64,000 bases of DNA from Moesziomyces globuligerus (GCA_030849465.1 JARVLF010000024.1:124001-188000), one strand, 5' to 3'. Counted from the stretch's first letter, positions 18,451-30,290 are shown. Numbers and translations: made by a program. The notes: generated by a model not told the origin, from the sequence alone.

Positions 18451-20160
18451 CTCGTACCGGCCAGCTGCGCGCGGTCTGCACTCAGCTCCAATGCCAAGCG
18501 CTTGGACAAGCTTCTCTCGCCTCGCTTCGCAGAGCATTGCAGGCCGCGCTGGCTGAGCAGACGAGTGCGTGCGTCTGTGAGTTGGCACCGAGATCAGCCT
18601 AATTCGACCGTGGGTAAGTTTTCCTCCTCCCCCTCCCTTTTTCGGGTGCGTTCCGCTCCAGATGGGTCGAGTGCCTCGACCTTCACACCTGAGACCCTTG
18701 CGACTTGTGCTTGCCACCGCTCTCCCTCTACCAAGCGACTAGATGCGAGCGCGGTTCGGCGGTTTCACCCAACGTGCGAATTCTCCACGCCGGTTCGACT
18801 TCGACGTCGCATCGCGCGTCCACCACACGACCAAGGCTGATCCGGCTGCAAGGCCATGTTCGCCTTACGCTCTGCAGGGCTCGACGGGCTCTTGTCCGGC
18901 GGTCAATCCTGCATACTCTTTTGGAAGTGGCGGCGGCGCATACAATGCGCATGGCCAGCAGCGCCACGGCCTCACTCCCGAAGATGCTGCGTCGCTCAAC
19001 CCTCGCTCCCCAGCCGCGTGGCGCATACAGCCCGCAAGCCATCCGTCTGAGTGTAGAGCCCGGCATGGCATCATGCATTGGAGCGCCAGATTTGAGTTTG
19101 CCACGAGGCGCCCCGACTCAGCGGACGCCGCGATCTGGCAAGTTTCGCCCCATGCTGATCTCGGAGCGATGGAGCCGCTTGTTCCAGCTCAGTGTCGCAG
19201 CGATCTCAAACACTCACTCGTATGCATCTCATTTTGAAGTAGACCCTAGGCTGAGTCTAGGACCGTACCTGCACATCTGCCTGCGGGGGAAGCAGCGCGA
19301 CGATCTCCGCTCAAACGCGTTCAGTGCCCCAGCCCGGGCGTTGATGGCGTCGGGGTCCACATGCGCGATCTTCGCACACGATCCTGCCCACCCGCAGCCT
19401 ACACTCTAAGTTGGGCAAGCGCCCGCAGCACTGCGCCACGAGGCGGGGGCAGAGGCTGCTCGGTTGCGCCGGCTTCAGCCCACCGGCATATCCTGCGCTG
19501 GGCAATAGCGGAGAGTGCGCGTTGCTGTAGGTGTTGGTTGCCATGGGCGTTGCGCATGTGCACCAGCTTTTCCTTCTGTGCACACCTTCTTTTTTACGCC
19601 CACGGGTTGACTGACGATTCTCGCTCGCTTCCGCCTGACAAATGCACGCCCGCTCACCTGCAGCTTGGCCCCAATCGAGGGGCTCTCGAAAAGAGGCTCG
19701 GCGACTACCGTACCGCACTGCAGCTGTCCAGTGCGCATTTGCCTGGATTTCCTTTTTTTCGCTCCTTTTTTCAAATTCCGTCCGGACCCTCCTCGTGCTC
19801 CAAGGGGCCAGGCGACAGAACAGCTGGCATGCAGAAAGCATGGCACTGTTTGTTCCGCTCGTCGCTCTGCTGAGCGACTTTGCTTTTCCAGCCGACAGAA
19901 ACGAAAGCTCGCAGCACCCATCGCATTTCCAGCTTTTTCCCACCCGGCCTTCCCAGCCAGGAACGTCCGGACGACTGGACGACCGGATCCACGGAGTACC
20001 GTCGACGTACGGATCCACTTTATGCGGGGGCAGTGCATCCGAATTCGGGCTCTTGTGGCGATGCGTTTGGCGTTTTGCGCTTCGGATGGCAAAACGATGT
20101 GGTGGTTTCGGTGGTGGCAAAGGCGTCGAAAGGCAGCGGCGTCGTGAGTGCCCGGCTAGC

Positions 20161-20534
20161 AGAGCGTTGGTGAATTCCAAAGATTTTTTTCTTCTTTTTT
20201 TGGTGGTGAGGGTGACGACATCTGCCAGCTCCTGTGCCCGCTATTTCGCTCGCTTTTCATTTAGTGGAAATTTGTAATTTTAGATTTTGGCTGTGTTTTC
20301 GTTTTGGATTGGCGGCGAGCGAGGCCAGGCAGGCGAGCGCAGTGACAGCGCCACGAGTCACAGCCGAGCGAGCCAGCTTTCCGTGTTGGTTTGAGCGCTG
20401 CGACTGAGCCCCGCCCCAGCTTGTCGGCCCCCAGCCCGCATGCCACCTCTTCCGAGGCCGAGTTCCTCGCTGCTGCTTGCCCTGCTGCTGGCCCTCGTCA
20501 GTCAATCAGTCATACACCACAGCCCGCGCAAGTC

Positions 20535-20573
<39 letters not shown>

Positions 20574-23500
20574 CACGCAGCAAATCCAGCGGTAGGAGCC
20601 TAAAGTGCTGCCCGCCACGGCCCCGACCCGAAGAGCCGTTCGGGCTCGTGCGTCTAGGCTCTGGCTCGGCTGGTTGCGCCTCGCCGGGTCCTCTGCGCTG
20701 GGCCGGACAGCTCAGCTTCCGATGCTCAGCTGCGCTTCGGCCGTCGCACTGCCAGCTGGCTTCGCTCTGCCTCGCCTTTCCATCATCCTCACCCGCATCG
20801 CACCTCCTCCCCTCCCTTTCGTCGCCCAAACCTGGGTCCACTTTGTGACGAGCACGCGCCCTCGCCCTCCCCCTCCACTGGGGGTTACAATCGCCGCTCC
20901 TGCCGCGGCGCCATTGGACCATCTCAGCCCCGACCCTGGCGGCGTTGCGCTTGGCTGCACCTACGTTCGCACACCGCGCCGCCGCCGTCCCTAGTTGGGT
21001 TTTCATGCCGCGCCCCTCTTGGGCTCGCCCGACCCAGGGCCCTCTGGTCTTCGCCTTGGCTCTCGCTCCCCCCTTCCCTGAGCATTCATGCCCGGCGCTG
21101 CTCGCCGCTCTACCAATGCATCGGAGCGCTCGCCGTCCGTCCGGCTGCCTCGAATGCCACCGCTTAAGCCTTGCACCCTCTTCCGACGCCTTGCCCTGCG
21201 TCCGAGTGCGCTTTCGTCTGTGTGCGTCAACATGTGTGCGTGCGGTGTGTGCCTACCTGCCTGCCTGTATGTGCCCTTCTTGCTCGCATCTCCACCACGT
21301 CCAGATCTTCGCTCCGTTGCTCCTCAAACTCGATGATGGCCGCTCCGGCTACTTCTACATGTTGGTGATTCCGACATCTACCCTCCCATCCCCTTCCTTC
21401 TCTTCCTCTCCTCTCCATCATCGCTGCTGCCCTCTGGTCGTGTCTCCGCTCCTTTCCCATATATCTATCGACTCCAAGCTCGACCTTTAGCAGTACCGGA
21501 CTCTCCGACCTAAACCAGCCCTCGCGTGATCGTCTTCTTGACCGCCACCTCAGCTGTGCGATTGTGCCGACGTCTGCTTGTCTCGTCGCTTCGCCTCGGA
21601 CTCATCTGGGTTGCTCTCCAGACTTCTGAGGTCCACGCCACTCGCTCGTCCCGCCACTACCACCAACAGCCGCTTCGCCATACCATTCGGTCCGTCGCGC
21701 TCGGCGATCTTCCGTGCGAGTCTCTACCCACGTCACGGCCGAGTCACGCACCGACTCCCGACCGCCTTCATACGCACCCCAAGCCGCAGTTCATTGCATG
21801 CCGGGCGCCACCGTCACCGGCGTTCTCCTTGGCTCCTCCGACCTGCGTCGTGTGCAGCTCCACCACGCCGATCCGCATACGCATACCGGGGTGGCTCCAT
21901 CTCTCCTGCATTCAGCTCGTGCCGGCGGCCTCCTATCTCCACCTCGCCACCAGTGCGCACTTCCGGACCGTCACGTCCGATCGCTGCCTCTGAGCGTCTC
22001 CTGCATTTCATCTCGTGCGGAACCACCGCGACGCTGAAGCGCATCCATCCCTCGTGCACCCGCTCATCAACCCACCGAACACTCGACCTCAAAATCGTCC
22101 GCTCTGCCCCCCTAGGCCGCGCGCAAAAAGGTAAGCAAGGCTGAATCTCGCCGGCATAAGCCCGATCCGCAGCCATGAAGCGCCCAGGTACAGATGAACA
22201 CGCGGAAGTGGCTCGGCCGGCCGAAATGAACCAGGGGCGTGAGCGTGGGCGTGGGGCATGTTTGTGGCCCCCGTGCACCACCGCGGCGTCTTGCCTCTTG
22301 CTGCGCACCGTACGCTCACGCCCTGGATTCTACTCACCATTGTGCGACTCCGCGTTGCTCCTTCACGTGCACCGGCGGGTCTCGCTGCCTGTTTCCGCCG
22401 TCCTCGTCCGCTCCCACGTTGTCCAGTCGGTCTGGTTACCTAGCAGCTCGACGTTGGTTGCGCTTCTCGGGCTGAAGAAAGGCGCAGATATATCGGCTGG
22501 ACCCGCTTCAGGCTCACCCACCACTATACCGTGTCCTGTCCACCGCACACAGCGCTGGTTGCCCTGCATTCCTTTCCATCCGAGTACAAGCATGCTCATC
22601 CACCCTGTCTCGTATCGTACCGACACTCTTTTCTCGCCAACAGGATCGCATCGCTTCTCGTCGCTCGCTTAGGCGAATCCCAACAAGCCGCTCACATTCC
22701 GAGCCACGTCTCTCTTCATTCCGCTTTAAGTAAGTTTCGGCAACGTGCTCCTGTCTAGGTTCGAGCGTGTTCGTGGCACAGATGCGGCTCGCACTTCCGT
22801 CTGCCGAGGCGATCGATTTGGATACGCACCATTCGGCACTCATCGATCTCTACAGGCGCTGCTGCCTGTCATTCCGCTCATCGGTGCATCGGCGACTTGT
22901 GGCGACTTTTGCCCCGAGGCTCTTTCGGAGCTGCTATGGCGACGTTACTGCCCGGCCGGACCTATTCCCGTCACACGTGCTCGACAATGACGCCGGCGCG
23001 GGCTAAGGAAAGCGTCCTGGCGATCCGATGCAGTACACGAGCGTGCGCAGATCCGACGAGATCGGTCAATCTGCGGCCCGAGGTCAAGGCTCTGCTGATG
23101 GCGCTGCCTTGGACACGGACTTCGCATGGCGACATCCCGAGTCGTCAGTTCGCTGCAACGTTCGATGCCGTGCAGTTCGAGCAGCCCCCAGTGTTGATTG
23201 GTATCGCAGGCGATCGACGCACGGCCATGTCTGTTTCTGGCTTCCGATCAGGTATCGGCGTTCTCGCTGCTGTCCTTTGCCCGGCAAGCTAGCCGGGCCA
23301 TGGTGGCGCCGAGCATCTGGCGGCTGCTGCTACCCCTGGACCCCGCAAAAGGCAGGCTGCGTTGCGGCGCCCTGACTGACGCGGGCCAGTGTCTCGCTTA
23401 GTCGATTGGACTCGTTTTCATGCACGCGCGTCGTGCTTCTCTGCGCTGCTGCCGAAAATCCCGCCCTCGCCAAAAAAAAAAGAAAAGGGCAAAAAGTCTG

Positions 23501-24944
23501 ATTTTTCAGCCCGAGACACCGCCTCCAGCCGTGGCGGGCAACTACGCTCATGGTGCAAAAGTCCGCCTGTCACCACGCGCATCCTGGTCGTGTTGCATCG
23601 TCAACGACTTCGTCCTGGTTGGCTGGGTGCGCACGCTCTGCGCATGCGTATCATGTCGAGGCGACCTTCGCTTTGGACTCAGAGTGCGACTCCGCCTCCT
23701 CAAAGGATGGCGATGCGGTCAAAGCCTCAAATCTTTTGGCGCACGTACTACTTCCAGAAGGCGTCTAAGCTCTACGCCGTTTGTGAACCTCGCAACAGAT
23801 TGTCGCGGCGCTGCTCGAGCACGTCTAGCGCGTACGAGGCATTCGCTTCAGTAGCAACGCGACGTAGCTAAACGCTACCTGGGCCAGCCTGCGGCTGTCT
23901 CGGATCGTCGGCCATTTCCGTGACGGTGGGTTCGCCCCACCCCCGCTCGCGTGCTGCAAGCCAGTCGCTTCCCACGCTAGGCTTTACACCATACGGCGCT
24001 CGACTGTTGATCCCTCGGCAAGATCGCCGCTGTCTGCATTCGCAGGGTCCTGCGGTCGGGGAAATCGACATGTCGAGAGCCTATTGCTTTGAATCTTCCT
24101 CCTCGCCCGGTCACCATGTGCTCCCTAAACGTGCTCGACTGGTCAACATTCCCATCACCCTCGCCGAAACGTGCTCCCTTGCTCGCAAGGCTCGGTCACC
24201 GGGGGCCTATCTAGCTCTGCAGCTATCAAGCTCGGCCTCGCGCTCAAGCTCCGCGTGCAGACAAGCATCTCCGAGGCGTCGCTTACGGGCTTTCTGCCAA
24301 GAAGGGTCGTTCGTTACACGACCGGGGATGCAGTCAACGTCGTGATGTGGCCTGTGGCTGCATGCTACTGCGTCGGTCTTCTCGTCGTGCTTGCTGCTTC
24401 TCCTCTGCCAGAGAGATGATCCCTACACGGATCGTGTCAGCTGCGATGTGTCGACATGGATGGCCACGTTGGTGCTGCCAGCATGTGCACAAAACCGAGC
24501 TGCTCTGTTTCGCTCTTCCGCCTCCGCCCGTTCAACCAGACAAGCACGTTCGTACCAAGCGATGCGACGAGCCAATTCGCTGACTTCCGGACTGCTTTGC
24601 CTCTGGCTTCTGTCATCCTCGCCGCTTGCCTTCTTTCTTCTCCGTACAGAGCTAAACACTATCTCGGGGTCGGACGGAGCCGTTGTCGTTGATCGACACT
24701 TGGCTGCACCGCTGCTCGAAACTCCGTGACTCGCTCGGGCCGGTCCCTCGGAGCATTGCACTTCCGGTAGCAGCTTGTGCTGGAGTCAAGCCCTCAATTG
24801 GTGCGTCTGCGCTGACTGGCTTGCTGCACACCGGTTCGCTGTCTGGTAACAGGGCCGTGCTGTAGCAACAGCCACCCCATAAAGTGCAACGCCTATCCTC
24901 ACCTCGACCGCCTTTCGTCCGGCGCCAAGCCGACGAGATTCCAG
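20161..24944 (+). promoter_or_regulatory. Probable long promoter and leader region of the RFX gene
   Basis: About 4.8 kb directly upstream of the RFX start with no supported CDS. From about 20.4 kb the + strand becomes C/T-rich, as fungal promoters and leaders are. ATATAT at 21459-21464 is a possible TATA element. Splice-like signals occur: a GTAAGC donor near 22131, a GTAAGT donor near 22731, and pyrimidine-CAG acceptors near 22645, 22855 and 24648. Many short ATG-started frames are present. I infer a long, possibly spliced leader with uORFs; the transcription start and introns cannot be fixed from sequence. A noncoding or unannotated small gene is an alternative. Confidence 0.35.
20535..20573 (+). 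repeat. GCA trinucleotide repeat, 13 copies
   Basis: Thirteen perfect GCA (CAG-type) units in noncoding sequence upstream of the RFX gene. If translated in an upstream frame it would give poly-Gln, poly-Ala or poly-Ser, but no supported CDS covers it. Confidence 0.95.
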
Positions 24945-27900
24945 ATGTCGGTCCCTTACTACACCACCAATACGGCTAGCGCCTCCAGCTCGCCCTATCG
25001 ACCTGGAACGGCCGATGGCTCGTGGGAGCAGGCCAAGCCGCCCGGCATGGGCGAGCTCAGGCCCGACTTATACGGTCAACTTCCAGCAAGCAACGCCAAC
25101 CCATCGCATCTCAGACCCGAGCCGCTGCAGACCGCGCCGCACGCTAGCATCGTCGGCTCGCAGATGGGCGTCTACCTCGGGCCCAACGTGGTGACTCCGC
25201 GCCAATCTGCATTTCCACGGGACCAGCTGGATGGGACCTCGCAATTTGCGACAGCCGGGACGATGGACGCCTTCGGCCACGGCGCCCAGGGCACCATGTC
25301 GACTGACACACCAAGAGCCACCCACTTTGGCGTCGGCAGCAGCATGGACGCCTCCAAGATGGGCATGGCCGCCGCCACGCACTCGTTTGACTCTGCTTCC
25401 GGCTCGACGTGGCCGGTGATGCAGCCCCAGGCTGAGGGGATGGCGTATTCTCGATACGCTTACCCAGTCCAGACGAGCGCCGGCTCGTGGTCCACGCCTG
25501 GCAGCATGTCGATGGCGCAAAACGTGATCTACGACACGTCGTCTTCGTCGGCAAACACGAGCCCGAACCGTTCGCAGGGCTACTACGACATGTCGGGCGA
25601 GCATCACTTTGACCACACTGGCTACGCATCGCATATGGGCGCTGCGCCGGGCTACCCGGTGTACGGCGCGAGCACCTCTAAGATCGGCAGCACGGGCGCA
25701 TACGCAGCGGCAGCCCCGCCCGAGTACCAGCCCGAGGAGATCGACGGCATGCTTGGCCAGGTCTCGACGCTCTACAAGACGGCCAACACCAAGAAGATGG
25801 CCGAATTCTACCGCGATAAGTGGGCACGCATGTGGTAAGTTTCCCGAAACGTCTGAGCTCGCTGTTCGTGTTCGTTGTCTGATGTACGATTCATTTGATC
25901 CTTCTTCCCTTTGCGACAGGCTGACGTGCAACTACACGCTAAAGCCATCGATCCAGATCTCGATCCCGCGCACGATCCTGCACGAGTCGTACCGCCGGGC
26001 GTGCGAGTCGTTCGGCCTGGAGCCGCTGCAGGCGGCGTCGTTCGGCAAAGTGCTGCGGAGCCAGTTTCCCGATGTGGCGCAGCGGCGGCTGGGCGGACGC
26101 GGCAAGACGCGCTTCCACTACTGCGGCTTTGGCACGTCGAACGAGCGCGAGGCGATCAAGGTCAAGTCGCTGCTCGAAGACGAGAAGGCGGGTAAGCTGC
26201 AGCTGAGCGCGGGGCTGAGCGCCGAGTACGCCTCGGAGGCGCGTGCCAAGGCGCGCTCCGAGGCGCAGGACGCCGAGTCGTCGTATCGCTCGCAGCGTTC
26301 GGCCGAGGGCTCGCCGGGCGAAGGCCACAGCGCGCGCGCAACCAAGTACGAGCACTCGCCGCACGCCTCGTCGGACGGAAGCGTACTGGGGAGTGGCGGC
26401 GTGGCGACGGACAACCGGCTGATCGCCTCGGCGTTCGCCACGCTCAACAGCGCCGTGCTCACGCCGCCCGGAACGAGCGCCGGTCCGGGCATGGCCGCGC
26501 AGGATGCGTTGCGCTACCCGCAGACGCAGACGACCGCGCAGGCTCAGACGCAGACGGCGGCCGTCTCCAGCACCTCTGGCTACATGCCTCGCCGGCACAC
26601 GGTCTCGCACTCGTACTCGGGCCTGAGCGATCTCGGCTTTGTGCCTGCTGGTCATGCCTCGAGCGAGGCGGGCGACATGGGTGGTCTGCCTTCGAGCGAG
26701 GCGTCGCACTTTGGCGCTGGCGTGGCGTCGGGCGTGGCGGAACCGCCGCAGGCGGGTTCGCTGCTGAACAGCCCTGCGTCGTCGCTGCACGGCTACCAGT
26801 ACATCCAGGATGCGCGGCACATGACGAGCTCGATGCCGTTCCGCCGTTCGTGCCAGGAGCTTCCGGACTGGCCGACGGTGAGCGAGGGCGGCGCGGTAGC
26901 GACGGCGGGAGCGGGCGGAGCGTCGGCGGCGACCACGACGAGTCTGCCGTCCGAGTCGCGAAAGGCATGGCGTGAGTACGAGTCCCTCTGTCAGGCACTG
27001 CTCTACTCGATCTACCTCGGACCTGACCCCGTTTCGTTTGAACAGCGCACCACTTTGTTCTGGACTAGCATGGGCGCGGCGACGCGCGCGGCGCTGCGCG
27101 AGGATGCGGTGCTGCAGGCGATGGTGCTGCGCGCGGACGGCATCATCTTTCGGCAGCTGCTGAGCAAGCTCGACGCGATGATCGGCGACGATGTGGCCGA
27201 CGAGCGTCTGCCGGCGCTGCGGAGCCTCGCGCGCATGCTGGGCGAGCGCATGGGTGCGCTCGTCCGCGAGGCGCTGCCCGAGGCGTGTGCGGCGACCAAG
27301 ACGCACGCCTCGCAGCGCATGGGCGAGAGCCTCGAGCGCGTCGTCAAGATCTTCGAGGCCATTCGCGCGTTTCGCGAAGAGACGATGCTCGACGTTGGCA
27401 GCGAGCACGCCGAGGCCGATGCGGCGCAGGCGTGGTGGGCAGCGCACACGGCCGGTGGTGCCGGTCGGGGACTTGGACTGGCAGCGCTGCGCGGCGCTCG
27501 GCCTCGCAGCGGAACGCAGAGCTCACTAGGATCCATGGCGGGTCCGCTGGCGAATCTGCAGCTCCGACGGCGCGACAACAGTGCCGGGAGCAGTCTGGGC
27601 GACTCGCAGCCCGCGTGGACCGGCAGCGAGCAGCGCGCCTCGTCGTCGGCCTCCGAGAGCGAAGTGTCGTCGATCCAGTCGACCGACCTCGGCGCCATGC
27701 CCAACAACCTCTATGCACCCCTGCCGCGCAAGCCCACCTCGGCCGGCGCAGTCCGCGCCCGCATCGCCTCGAGCTCGGCCTCGGACTCGCTCGTCGGCTC
27801 CGCCATCAACACGCTCGCCACCGCCTCCCAGCCCAGTCTGCTCGCTGCCGCCATGCCCCACACCTCGGCCTCGCCCCAGCCCCACTCGCACTTTGCCACG

Positions 27901-27987
27901 CCCAGCGCACCCAACTCGCGCCCCACCACCGCTTCCGCCCCGCCTCCTGGCCTCGACTGGCAGGCGGACCACCACATGCATTCCTAA
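24945..27987 (+). CDS. RFX-family winged-helix transcription factor (two exons)
   Basis: Exons 24945-25834 and 25920-27987 give 985 residues. The intron 25835-25919 (85 nt) has donor GTAAGT and acceptor GCGACAG and splits the Trp297 codon. Joined, residues 297-370 form a clear RFX DNA-binding domain: WLTCNYTLKPSIQISIPR, then ESFGLEPLQAASFGKVLRSQ, FPDVAQRRLGGRGKTRFHYC and GFG. RFX proteins bind X-box DNA; fungal members (yeast Crt1/Rfx1, S. pombe Sak1, Acremonium CPCR1) control DNA-damage, growth or developmental genes. The N-terminal 295 residues are Ser/Gly/Met-rich. Residues about 640-780 are helical (e.g. AWREYESLCQALLYSIYLGP), probably the conserved RFX dimerisation/extension region; the C-terminus is disordered. 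The domain call is firm; targets are unknown. It sits at the end of a long gene-free region, suggesting elaborate control. Confidence 0.93.
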
Positions 27988-28305
27988 CCCCACCCCGAGT
28001 CATTTCCCCCTTTTGGTAGCTTCCCCCTCGCCTCTCTTTCTGCGTCGCTCTCTTCGTATCGGTTCCGCTCACGGGTGTCTGTCTTTGCCTGCTTCCCTTC
28101 GACTCGCTCCTCCACTCCGCTCAGCGTACCTGAGCGTGCATACACGAACTTGCCCTCTTTCCTCCGCCTGTCTGTCTGCTCTGATCGCCACATGCAATTG
28201 AACATTGCACTCGAAGCGCGCATCGGTTTGGTCTTGTGTGATGGGTGCGGCATGCGATTGTGGCGACGAAGGAATTGTACAAGGCCGACGGATGGGAGGG
28301 GGGTT
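27988..28305. other. Convergent 3' intergenic region
   Basis: About 318 bases between the RFX and uS9m stop codons; C/T-rich on the + strand just after the RFX stop. It should contain both 3'UTRs. Nothing else seen. Confidence 0.6.
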
Positions 28306-29391
28306 TTAACGCTTGACCCAGGTGAAGGCCTTTCTGGCCTTTGCTTTGCCTGTCTTTTTGCGCTCGACGACGCGGGGGTCGCGCTTGAGGACACCGTCCT
28401 TTGCGAGGATGTCGCGTACGTACTTTTTAGCGTGGATGGCGTGGTCAAAGTGGAGGTCGTGGGCGGTTTCAGCGACGATGGCGTTGGCGATCGCATGGGC
28501 GATGGCGCCAGCCTGGCCCGACTTGCCACCGCCCCTTGCGAGCGCAAAGACATTGTAGGCGCCGAGGGTCGAGGTGAGTTTGAGCGGCCATGTGACGACC
28601 TCCCTCTCTGCGGTTCGGGTAAAGTATTCAGCGAGCGGTTGGTTGTTGACGAGTAGCGATCCGATGGTGTTGGGTTTGGAGCGGATGATCCAGACCTGAG
28701 CCGAGGCGTCCTTCCTCCTTCCGCGCGCATACGCCCTACCGTTGCCATCGACCTTGCGCTGCGAGGCGGTCCAGAGCAGACGATCCGCATCCTTCTCCGC
28801 CAGCAGGTTGTTGGACTTTGCATTTTCGTTCATGAACCTCTCGAGCGTCGAGTGGAACCTCGCGATGAGCCCTGCGCCTTCCAGATGCGTGGGCAGGACG
28901 TGGTGTAGATCCGGTCTCGCTTCGAGCTGCGTCACGAGCGTCGCGTAGCGAGCCAACAGACCGAGACGACCGACGATCTGACGGTACTGCGCCGCCTTGA
29001 GGCTGGTGTTGAGCACGAGCTGCAGCTGACCCACCGAGACCCAGAGGTTGGTGCGCGCCGCACCCGTCGTGGCGAGCGACGGCGGCGGAGCGTTGGGCGC
29101 GAGCAGATGCGCCTGCTCGAGCGCGCGCTTCGTCTGCCGCGCCAACTCCTCGAGCTCCAGCAGCGTATCGATGTACGCGGGACGTCCGGTAAAGTAGGCC
29201 GGCGAGGTCGGCTTGACGCGCGACGGCAGCGGTGCAACGGGAGGCAGACGAGGCAGCCGAGAACGCTCGTACGAAGCGCCCGACGAGGTGGATGCGTAGC
29301 GCACCGAAGTCGACGCCGCGCAAGAGGCGGACGTGCGCGTGGAGAGCGTGAGTGCACGCAGGCCAGAGGCCAGCGTTCGTGGTGTCGCCAT
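28306..29391 (-). CDS. MRPS9: Mitochondrial small-subunit ribosomal protein uS9m
   Basis: 361 residues from the ATG at 29391. The N-terminus MATPRTLASGLRALTLSTRT is a basic, Ser/Thr-rich mitochondrial presequence. The C-terminal 130 residues are the uS9 fold: AQVWIIRSKPNTIGSLLVNN, LTSTLGAYNVFALARGGGKS, GQAGAIAHAIANAI, and the universal tail RDPRVVERKKTGKAKARKAF followed by TWVKR, whose basic C-terminus reaches the decoding site in ribosomes. The roughly 220-residue N-terminal extension is normal for fungal mitochondrial S9. Divergent from the PAC4-like gene with 280 bases between start codons. Confidence 0.93.
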   Translation of the reverse strand: MATPRTLASGLRALTLSTRTSASCAASTSVRYASTSSGASYERSRLPRLPPVAPLPSRVKPTSPAYFTGRPAYIDTLLELEELARQTKRALEQAHLLAPNAPPPSLATTGAARTNLWVSVGQLQLVLNTSLKAAQYRQIVGRLGLLARYATLVTQLEARPDLHHVLPTHLEGAGLIARFHSTLERFMNENAKSNNLLAEKDADRLLWTASQRKVDGNGRAYARGRRKDASAQVWIIRSKPNTIGSLLVNNQPLAEYFTRTAEREVVTWPLKLTSTLGAYNVFALARGGGKSGQAGAIAHAIANAIVAETAHDLHFDHAIHAKKYVRDILAKDGVLKRDPRVVERKKTGKAKARKAFTWVKR

Positions 29392-29671
29392 CGATGCGAT
29401 ATTGTATGGTCGGTGCTGAGGGTGATGGTCGAGTGTTCAGATCATGACGAGCCAATCTGCAAGTGCGGCGCCAGATGGAGCGAGGAAAAGGCAAAAAGAG
29501 ACACCGCTTTCTTCCGCCTCGCCCAGCACGTGACCCCCGATCAATGCGTTTCTTCTCGAATGTTTGTCAATGCCGCAGGTCTAACACGCCAAACCCTTGA
29601 CGCAGCGCATGTGGAGCACATCACCCTCGCCTCTTCTTTGCTTGGCATACCACCAACTGCCATTCATCACC

Positions 29672-30214
29672 ATGTCGCTCGCCGCGCCCCATCCGACGTC
29701 GGCACCGGACGCCTGCGGTGCGTCGATAACGAACCATGTGCTGACGATCCCGCACGCGCAGTTCCCCACCTTCCTCACGCAGATCGTTCTCCTTCGCACC
29801 GCCACGGCCAGCAGCCTCTTTGTGCACTGCACCAACATCTCGCCGCTGCACGCCCAGACGCTGGTCCACCGCAACACCTCCTCCTCTGCCACCGACGCCG
29901 AAGCTTCGTCCGTGATGGGCGTGTTGGCGGCCGACTTTTCGCTCGCGATGGCCGCCAAGCCCGAGCCGCTGGCGACGTCCATCTCGTCCACGCTCGCCGC
30001 CGCCAGCGCCGGAACCAGCACCGCCTGGTCCAAACGCCTAGCCCGCCGCCTCAACCTACCCCAACTCCTCCTCTCGCTAGACCTCCCTGCTCCCCTCCTC
30101 CCAAGCCCAGGCAGAGTCCAGGCTCCACAAGACTCCCATGCCTTGCTCGCTCTCGAACGTGCCCTCCGCGACGCATGCTCCCAAGTCCTCTCAACACATC
30201 CTCACGCACAGTAA
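29672..30214 (+). CDS. Proteasome assembly chaperone 4-like protein (PSMG4/PAC4)
   Basis: 180 residues from the ATG at 29672 (context CACCATG); in-frame ATG 29609 would add 21 residues but has a weaker context. PAC3-PAC4 heterodimers help assemble the 20S proteasome alpha ring. Seen: a central strand-rich segment FPTFLTQIVLLRTATASSLF, a second core segment with VMGVLAADFSLAMAA, and SKRLARRLNLPQLLLSLDLP, which resembles the family pattern around GLAQRLARK...VFVSYNL, followed by a C-terminal helix LLALERALRDACSQ. Fungal PAC4 (Poc4) proteins diverge strongly, so the assignment is by pattern and length and is moderate. It converges with YAK1, 76 bases away. Confidence 0.6.
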   Translation: MSLAAPHPTSAPDACGASITNHVLTIPHAQFPTFLTQIVLLRTATASSLFVHCTNISPLHAQTLVHRNTSSSATDAEASSVMGVLAADFSLAMAAKPEPLATSISSTLAAASAGTSTAWSKRLARRLNLPQLLLSLDLPAPLLPSPGRVQAPQDSHALLALERALRDACSQVLSTHPHAQ

Positions 30215-30290
30215 TCCAGTCCACACCAAAGCATCAAGGATGAGCATAAAGAATAGCATGTCTGTGAACACCGGCCCAGGGGTTAGGGTC

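Larger units (their letters stand above)
13331..20160. other. Gene-poor region, left and central part
   Basis: About 6.8 kb without a frame I can support as a gene on either strand. Frames of up to about 290 codons exist, but they overlap on opposite strands, lack domain-like or repeated sequence and have mixed codon use. Landmarks are an AT-rich island (14263-14310), an 11-bp inverted repeat (17197-17249), a T34 run (18417-18450), and one frame with somewhat coding-like character at 18945-19409. No transposase, reverse transcriptase, LTR pair, tRNA or rRNA was recognised. It may hold noncoding transcripts, decayed mobile DNA or distal regulatory sequence. Confidence 0.5.

Noticed and set aside
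19311..20180. 289-codon minus frame overlapping plus frames of similar length
   Set aside because: Both strands are open here, which is expected by chance in GC-rich DNA; no domain-like sequence, no signal or membrane segment, and mixed codon use.
12749..24944. Transposon or LTR element explaining the gene desert
   Set aside because: I found no transposase/reverse-transcriptase motifs, long terminal repeats or target duplications by eye; not excluded for short decayed copies.
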